From the NCBI GenBank assembly GCA_903632075.3, contig CAHIKZ030001783.1, positions 213,501 through 277,500 of the forward strand: DNA of 64,000 nt. The letters are read 5' to 3'. Numbering within the stretch: the first letter of the stretch is position 1; every line of letters begins with the position of its first letter. This document shows positions 57,896 through 64,000 of the stretch, one piece after another. The stretch comes from Acanthosepion pharaonis. Taxonomy: Eukaryota; Mollusca; Cephalopoda; Sepiida; Sepiidae. Under the pieces are notes generated by a model. The model was given only the letters and a program-made list of their open reading frames with translations. It had not been told where the DNA came from and ran no database searches. The position numbers and the translations under genes were made by a program.

Positions 57896-58232
57896 ATCTA
57901 TATAAATAAATGTAGGAGGAGGGGAAAATGTAAATATCTATTAAAATTATACACTGAGGAGGAATGCTTAAGACATAAGTATGCTAAATTAAAGTGCACT
58001 GATTTCTGAGTCTAATACAGTAAATTTGTGTCCATATTCCTACAACATTTCACCTTTCTTAGCAAGTCTTCTGTTTTCACAGTTTGAGATGTTTAAAACA
58101 ACAGGGATAAAAGAAAAAGTGTTGGGTGACTGAATGAGATCAGCTGAGCTATCAATTTAGACACCTTTGAATGCTGTAAATGTTAAAATTTACCATCCCT
58201 CCATTTTCCGCCATTGTATAATTATATGCAAA
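57896..58232. other. Unassigned AT-rich intron sequence
   Basis: No element recognised. Confidence 0.5.
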
Positions 58233-58235
58233 CCT

Positions 58236-58236
58236 C

Positions 58237-58286
<50 letters not shown>
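58236..58286. repeat. (TA)n microsatellite
   Basis: About 25 units, left boundary of the repeat below. Confidence 0.95.
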
Positions 58287-58287
<1 letters not shown>

Positions 58288-58288
<1 letters not shown>

Positions 58289-58703
58289 TTGATTTGTCAG
58301 GGATGAGACTTACTGATGTTATTGGAATGGATTGAGGTTGATCCCAGCATGCTGCACCTTTGGAAAGTGCCTGAAAACCATACCACGGGTTGGCTCAAGC
58401 CTTGTGAGTGAAATTGGGTAGACAGAACTCTTGATTGCTGTCGATAGTTGTGCTAGCACAAAGCCATAAATCATCATGGCCAAGGGCTTGAGCATGCTGG
58501 CCTTGTTCAAATTGTTGATCACGCTAGATAGCACGCTCTCACCCAGAAACTGTAACTAATGTCTGCTAGCATAGTTGCAGTATAAACCACAGGTGGGCTT
58601 TATGGGTGTTGAGCAAACGTAAATATGCCTGGGCGAGCGTCTGCAATAGGGATTGGCTAGCCACTCTGGTAGGCGGGTATCCTCAATTATGAGTGGCCAG
58701 CTA

Positions 58704-58707
<4 letters not shown>
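58288..58707. repeat. GC-richer dispersed repeat between two TA arrays
   Basis: About 420 bp, clearly less AT-rich than its flanks (for example gcatgctgcacctttggaaa, atgcctgggcgagcgtctgc). Its right 60 bases recur at 6641-6715. A 71-aa minus frame (58319-58534) has no recognisable motif. Probably a SINE or other retroposon of unknown type. Confidence 0.5.

Positions 58708-58754
<47 letters not shown>
58708..58754. repeat. (TA)n microsatellite
   Basis: About 23 units. Confidence 0.95.
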
Positions 58755-58756
<2 letters not shown>

Positions 58757-59028
58757 ACTTTAGCATTATTTTTAGTGGATACCCATATTTAAGTATATGC
58801 TCCATTTATATAAAAATCATATATGCTTCACACATTAAAATGTACACAAATGACAAATGTAATCTAGTCTACATGGCAAACACAGTACCATCTACCAAAA
58901 AACTTTCTTTAAAATTAATAACTCAAAAACAAAGGATATGCAGACATATTTTTATATGGACTTTTGTCCTTGTTTTGATGTGAGGAACCTGTCCCCAAAG
59001 TTCGTAAAAGTATTTTTGGTACACCCTG

Positions 59029-59032
<4 letters not shown>

Positions 59033-59071
<39 letters not shown>

Positions 59072-59240
59072 GGGCTTTGCGGTCAAAACCCAGTGGTGAC
59101 AGTCTGTTTCATACTTAAACACAATCATCAGGCCATATATTATTTCCTCAATAAGAACATTACTTCAGCCTGATTGAAGTCATTGTAGAAGACAAAATGT
59201 ATTTCACAGAACTTTTTCCCCATCTTGTGATTCAGTTAGA
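59033..59240. mobile_element. TA array, family B core (minus) and family D tail (plus)
   Basis: (TA)n at 59033-59066. The minus strand has CTGATGA at 59131-59125, a 14-base spacer and GAAA at 59110-59107. The + strand from 59169 has an altered CTGATTGA…ACAAAATG version of family D. Confidence 0.55.
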
Positions 59241-59723
59241 CTAAAAAGGATAAGTTATAGCATTGATAAAAGATGGTGAATTTATTCTAGAGTATAGAAA
59301 TTATTATTGATAATTTTGTATTATCAAATAAGACATCATGAATCCAAAAGACTGTACTTAGATAAATTCTTCACTTCTGAAACTTATCATAAGGAATGCA
59401 CATTAAATATGAAATGGATATCAGCAGATTGTGAAAAGGTCAAAGAGCAGCTCGTTGGGTCATCAAGAGATTTGTTTGTGTAGCCTGCTTGTTTAGAGGA
59501 TACAGTTTTACATAAAGTTTTGTGCTAATCTGTAATATTTCAACTGGAATAATGAGAAGACAGTAGACTTGTTTTTAGTCTGTTTATGTTATTGGTATCT
59601 GATATGAACGATATCAAGCAACACAAATGGAATGTTTGTATTTGTTAACGAACACCCTTAGAGGAGCTGATCCACCAATAATCTTATATTATCAGATAAA
59701 TTATTATGTTTTCTTTTTTTCAG

Positions 59724-59899
59724 GATCGGAATTGTCTCTGCAGAAGATCGTAGCTGATCCAGCACACAGTTTGTCTCTTTTCACTCGCCTGCAGACTACG
59801 GCTCGCATGGTTTTATCGTGGTGTTATTCTAAAACCCATGAATTCCTAGCAAGCTGGTCCATTAGCTCTTTTATTCTTCTCACGCAAACAGATTTAAAG
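59724..59899 (+). CDS. Host gene, internal exon c (unidentified protein)
   Basis: Acceptor ttctttttttcag (to 59723) and donor gtaagc (from 59900). The first two bases complete a Gly codon started in exon b, then 58 residues are open: SELSLQKIVADPAHSLSLFT, RLQTTARMVLSWCYSKTHEF, LASWSISSFILLTQTDLK. The exon ends on a codon boundary. The order of the three exons, matching phases (1,1,0) and consensus splice sites support a single transcript on the + strand continuing past the window's right end or to exons not recognised downstream. The composition suggests long helices, as in large helical-repeat proteins, but that is only an impression; no family assigned. Confidence 0.8.
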
Positions 59900-60009
59900 G
59901 TAAGCAAATGAATTTAAAAAATCACATAACATTTAATTACTATTTCATCAGTTTTCTCATAAAAAGCAGATTGATTGATTTGGTTTTTTTTTTGGTTTTT
60001 TTTTATTTA

Positions 60010-60374
60010 TCAACCCATTGCAGGTTATTTAAAGCCAGAAAATATTTTTTTTAGATTGTAACAATTTTTTGAAGATAATGTTTTACTGATAAAAGTCCTA
60101 CTAATTAACCCATAGGTAGGGGAGAAGAGGTGGATTCATGCCTTTCCCAAGAGTATTTGTGCATAATTGAATATAATGAATCCAGCTGGAATTGCAACTC
60201 AGCTCTTCGAATTCCAAGTCCAAACCATTATCCATTACACCACCTACATATCCAAGCTTACAGTACCTGGTATTCTGAAGCAATCACCTATCTAGCTACT
60301 GACCAAGATCAATGTTGCTTAACTTCAGTGATTATACAAAAACTAGCGTTTCAATGTGATTTGGCTGTAAGCCC
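60010..60374 (-). mobile_element. Chimeric SINE: 5S rRNA-like + tRNA-like + body (family S1), most complete copy
   Basis: Minus-strand order: a 5S rRNA-derived domain of about 120 nt (60374-60254), starting gggcttacagcc, with gaagttaagcaacattgatc, cttggtcagtagctagatag and gaataccaggtactgtaagc at its 3' end. A tRNA-like domain (60246-60185) with box A-like ggtggtgtaatggataatgg and a worn box B follows. Then the S1 body, an A-rich tract (60075-60050) and the tail (inverse of gcaggttatttaaagccaga). The 5S part has full gene length with all the internal promoter region recognisable, though mutated. Confidence 0.8.
60254..60374 (-). other. 5S rRNA-derived domain of the SINE
   Basis: About 120 nt, collinear with animal 5S rRNA from the first to the last bases. 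It is not a functional 5S gene: several conserved positions differ and it is fused directly to the tRNA-like domain. Confidence 0.8.
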
Positions 60375-60569
60375 ATAAAAAACAGGACAACGCTAAAAAC
60401 TTGACCCCCATACTATTTTATACAGCTTTTGTGAAATCTTTGATGTGAAACATCTCACAGAAGTTGATCATGCATTTTGTTATTCTTACTTAGGTTTTTA
60501 AAGGAAATAAATATATTCATAGAATGTCACTTACAGATAAAATGTTTACTTTTTTAATTTTTTTAAAAT

Positions 60570-60970
60570 CGTTTCAAAACAATAAATGCCACTAGGATGC
60601 AAGGAGTTACTGATAGTGAAAGAAATTGTTGTAATGGAATGTCCCACACTCCTTATCGCATATGTAGACTGACTATATCAGTAGATATATATAGTAAGCA
60701 CAGGATATACCTGGCAGACTTTCTTCAGGAATTGCTAGCATGCTAACCAATTCCTTGTCTTTCAGTAGTGTATTCTCTTTTACAATAAACCTCTCTTCCT
60801 TTCATCTATGCCTGTGTTGCTGTTCCTTTCACTCAAGTACCACTTTTGTTTGTTTGTAACCTCCTTTAAGGATACAATAGAAACAGAGGAAAGTAAAAGA
60901 ACAAGAGTCAGGAGATAGATGATGATCGACATTGCACTTACATTTTTGAAGATCATGATTGACAGGAAAG
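60570..60970 (-). mobile_element. LINE 3' fragment split by an LTR-like insertion
   Basis: LINE tail inverse at 60585-60625 (ccactaggatgcaaggagtt) resumes at about 60880 with gataca…acagaggaaagtaaaagaac and tttttgaagatcatgattga. Confidence 0.65.
60632..60875. mobile_element. Possible solo LTR
   Basis: About 245 bp inserted in the LINE. It contains a polyadenylation signal-like ttttacaataaacctctctt near 60780 and begins near tgtaatggaatgtcccacac. No clear target duplication found, so the edges and the LTR call are tentative. Confidence 0.35.
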
Positions 60971-61435
60971 ATTTTTTTGTCAAAATTTCTCAGATAGCAT
61001 AAAATAAAAAAGTTTTATTTGGACTACTGAAAACATTGTAATATTATTTTCCTGCAATATTTCTCTATTAAAAGAAGTGAAATTTAATTGAGTAATTTAA
61101 CAAATTTTCAAGTAAAAATTTACTCTTTTAAAAGAAATGTTAAAAAACTTATTTAAAGATTGTGTTTATTTTCAACAAAGCAGAAGCCAAGATATTTTTT
61201 TAAAATTAACTTATTTTAGCACTTAATACCTTGGTACTATTTCAATAATTCAGAGCTGCTTATTAATGCTGAAAAATAAAGATTTTAAAAGTACTTTGAC
61301 TGGCCAGAAAGTTATTTGGCACCAGAATTGTTTCATTTGGTATACTTCAGCAATCAATTTGTTTTTATTCTTTTTTTTTTATTATTGAAATAAATATTTA
61401 GTTCATCATGGGTCAATCAGTCGGTTAAATGCCGT
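60971..61435. other. Unassigned AT-rich sequence
   Basis: No gene or element recognised. Confidence 0.5.
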
Positions 61436-61439
61436 ACAT

Positions 61440-61720
61440 TATACACATTTGGGTGATCATGTCTCTTTTGATCAATGGCTGAAGATTTTTCCACAGTAGG
61501 TTTCTGTTACTTTTGGCAGGAGATTGGTTACTAACCAAGGCTATAGGACTCAGTTTGTCCTGCAGTTCAATCCATAGCTGGGAGTGGGGGAGAGAAAAGA
61601 TGGATTCATATCTTTCCCAAGGTTATTTGCACATACTTGAATGTAACAAACTTGATTGGAATTCGAACTCAGGTCTACAATTTCTCATTCCAAGCCAATA
61701 TCCACAACACACAAATTAAT
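61440..61720 (-). mobile_element. SINE, variant body (shared with 23640-23800)
   Basis: tRNA-like head at right (inverse of ggaattcgaactcaggtcta, a good box B), then body tatctttcccaaggttattt and aatccatagctgggagtggg. The extension ggctataggactcagtttgt separates it from S1. Confidence 0.65.
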
Positions 61721-62785
61721 AATGGGTACTTTTCTGAACACTTCTCTCTTTACTGGTAATGTTGGTAATCTTGAAAAGCTCCAATTCTTTCATAAATCTA
61801 TTTTTGTATAATTTTGATATAGTTTGACCTTTTTAACCTTTTCAGTTTGATGAAAGCAGACATAAGAGTAGCTAACAAGTAGGCATGGATTACAGGTTGG
61901 AAAAAGTACAAGCCAATGATGAATGCCCTTCATAAATAATGAAGCAGAAAGATAAATTTAAGTGCCTAATGACATTTACAATTGGAAAGCAAATTCATGC
62001 TATGAAATATCATTTTAGTAATGTTAGTCTACTAAGTCTTTAGTAGTAATAGTTATTCTTTCATCTATTCCCTCTTCTGGTATGTCTGTAATAATATCAG
62101 ATAACCAGATCTCCATCTAAGGTTCCATTCTGTTGGCCAATATTATTTCCTTTCTGCTATTCTTGACAATTTCCTTTTGGCAACTGAACTGTCCTTCCAG
62201 TGGTGATAACACTACCTTGAGAGAGTGAAAGAAATGAAGCATTCCCTAATAACCTCTAAGCACTTAGCTCTTACTTATTCTGTACTGTAAGTTTGCCAAA
62301 GAACTTATCTACAAGTACTTTTTGTCTTGGAGAGACCAAATATATCTGATCAGTAATTCTACAGAACAAAAGAAATTCTTAAAAAAATCTTCCAGATTTT
62401 CACACAAATACCTTGACATAACAAACAGTGTGCCACAAAAATAAAGAGTTGGAAAGATTAAATTAGATGTTAAGTTTTAAAAATCCCTGATTTTATATTT
62501 TATGTTTGATCCTCTTTGAAAATTAACCTTTTTTTTTTTATTTATTTATTTTTTTTTTTTTTCAGATATTTTATCCTACTCACTAGCTTAGTTTAACTTT
62601 GATTTTAAATATTAAGTTGTTCAGAAAATAATGTCTGATTTTTAAAATAAACTTTTTAATTGTGTCCTAATACATTATAATAATTGCACAAAAATATGTT
62701 ACTAATTCCTAATGATTAAAGTGTTCTCTTAGTTAAATTTTATATCAATCTCCTTCAGAATAATTTTAACTTAAAGCATTTTATA
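61721..62785. other. Unassigned AT-rich sequence
   Basis: No gene or element recognised. Confidence 0.5.
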
Positions 62786-62789
62786 CTCC

Positions 62790-63775
62790 TCATCTTGAAC
62801 ATGAAAAAAGAAAAGATCTGTTTACTTTTTTGTGTGAGTTCAAGCTTGTTCATAATGCTTCTAAAAGTGCTGACCAACATTAACAGAGCATGGGATAAAG
62901 GATCCACTTGTGATCGGACAGTACAGCACTGTTTTCTGAAGTTCCACAGTGGGGATACAAGTCCAGAAGATCAACATGGTAGAGGACGCCCCATCTACAA
63001 TTGACAATCAACATCTGAAAACAGTAGTTGAACAAAATCTATGTCAAAGTGTCAGAGAAATGTCTCAGATAATTGGTATCAGCATTTCAACAATATTTAA
63101 CCATTAAGAAAATTGGCAAGATGAAGAAACTCTGTATATGGGTTCCATATGAACTTATTGAAATTCAGAGTTCAATGTTTTGAAGTGAGATCGATACTGC
63201 ATCCGCGAAATTCAAATCGTCCATTTTCAATTGAATAGCAACTTGTGATGAGAAATGGTTCCTTTATGACAGTTGTAAAGAATCGGCTCAATGGCTTGAT
63301 CATGATGAAGAACCCAAGCCCTTTCAAAAGTGGTATTGTACCCTCAAAATATTATGGTGACTGTCTGGTGGTCCACCATTGACGTCATCCATTACAGCTT
63401 TCTGGAATCTATCAAGAGATTCACTACCAAATTTACTGTCAATAACTGGATGAAATTCACATTCATTTAAGCAAAATGCAACTATCTGCTTCATGACAAT
63501 GATTGGCCACATGTTGCCAGGATGTCTCTGTAGAAGCCCACTAATTTGCGATACAAGATTTTACCACATCTACCGTATTCCCCTGATCTCTTGCCCACTG
63601 AATACCACTATTTCAAGCATCTTGACAATTTTCTAAGCCAAAAGACATTCTGTTTCAAAGAAGATGCAGAAACTGCATTTGAAGATTTTTTGATGTCCAA
63701 AACTGTAGAATTTTATCCTAAAAGCATAATAATCTTGTAACTTCATGATAGAAATGTATAGATGTTCAGGGTTCC
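62790..63775 (+). pseudogene. Mariner transposase pseudogene (DD34D type)
   Basis: Spans nearly a full-length mariner transposase in order but in changing frames. The N-terminal HTH region has TCDRTVQHCFLKFHSGDTSP and GRGRPI (62900-63000). LCQSVREMSQIIGISISTIF follows (about 63040-63100). The first catalytic Asp is in CDEKWFLYD (about 63246), and QWLDHDEEPK and VTVWWS follow (about 63290-63375, the latter after a frameshift). The second Asp is in LLHDNDWPHVARMSL (about 63485-63530). The third is in LPYSPDLLPTEYHYFKHLDN (63568-63630), and the C-terminal block ends at 63740. All three catalytic Asp are recognisable, but at least two frameshifts and several stops kill it. Confidence 0.9.
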
Positions 63776-63819
63776 TATTTTGACTGATTTAGACATTGTT
63801 TAAATACATTAATTCAGGA

Positions 63820-64000
63820 ATAAAAAATAAAGTGAGATTAGTAGATGATCTCAAGTGACCTAAAATTTGCTGTTAACTAAGGCAAGGAATGGCTTGTTAA
63901 TTTTAATGCCTCTGAAACAAAACTGATTTCTATTGATCATCTGAGACTACTTTCTGCCTTCCATCAGCATGGATGATGCTAACTTCCAGGAGAGTAACTT
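63820..64000 (+). pseudogene. LINE fragment, plus strand, running off the window
   Basis: Matches 45830-45960 of the other copy: gctgttaactaaggcaagga, ttttaatgcctctgaaacaa, ttctgccttccatcagcatg and gatgctaacttccaggagag. It should continue into the SADMKW block beyond the right edge. Confidence 0.8.

Noticed and set aside
60254..60374. Functional 5S rRNA gene
   Set aside because: Many substitutions, direct fusion to a tRNA-like domain and a matching partial copy at 21550-21635 show it is a SINE head.

Overview
The window is animal nuclear DNA. It is AT-rich, has no operon-like gene packing, and is filled with decayed retrotransposons, DNA transposons, SINEs and long (TA)n arrays. The repeat mix (a Jockey/CR1-like LINE, RTE-like endonuclease-RT LINEs, Penelope-like elements, several mariner/Tc1 families, tRNA-headed SINEs) suggests a mollusc, most likely a cephalopod such as an octopus. 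That assignment is inference from repeat style, not from a species marker.

Host coding sequence: only one stretch looks like a real spliced host gene. Three + strand exons at 53941-54027, 54361-54525 and 59724-59899 have consensus GT/AG borders and compatible phases (1, 1, 0). Together they read about 142 residues without a stop. I do not recognise the protein. No earlier exon was found, so the first 53.9 kb may be intergenic or a large intron.

Layout: 1-3.4 kb is a short Tc1-like transposon whose central TA array has been split by a composite of two inverted Penelope-like copies. An uninterrupted copy of the same transposon lies at 19.94-20.88 kb. 7.1-7.6 and 42.2-43.0 kb hold three copies of one Tc1/mariner-like family. 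8.2-12.7 kb is a cluster of LINE copies in both orientations with a nested retro-insert. 13-19 kb is mostly AT-rich sequence with foldbacks. 21.3-22.7 kb holds a chimeric SINE and a mariner. 25.4-27.4 kb holds a second Penelope fragment and another LINE subfamily. 29.6-34.0 and 38.0-39.5 kb hold LINE and RTE-like remnants plus SINEs. 36.5-44.6 kb holds SINEs with a hammerhead-like tail. 45.8-47.2 kb holds LINE pieces. 49.8-51.9 kb holds a mariner, a 23-bp minisatellite and a MITE. 53.9-59.9 kb holds the host exons, with a large repeat-filled intron. 60-64 kb holds a 5S/tRNA SINE, an LTR-like insert in a LINE, a mariner and a final LINE.

Most notable: (i) recurrent foldbacks built around a CTGANGA...GAAA hammerhead-like core, best at 55231-55378 where all three helices can be drawn; (ii) SINEs carrying a decayed version of that core; (iii) a SINE with a near full-length 5S rRNA domain fused to a tRNA-like domain; (iv) the Tc1/TA-array/Penelope nest. 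No element here looks intact, and all coordinates of repeats are approximate to a few bases unless a duplication or TIR edge is stated.
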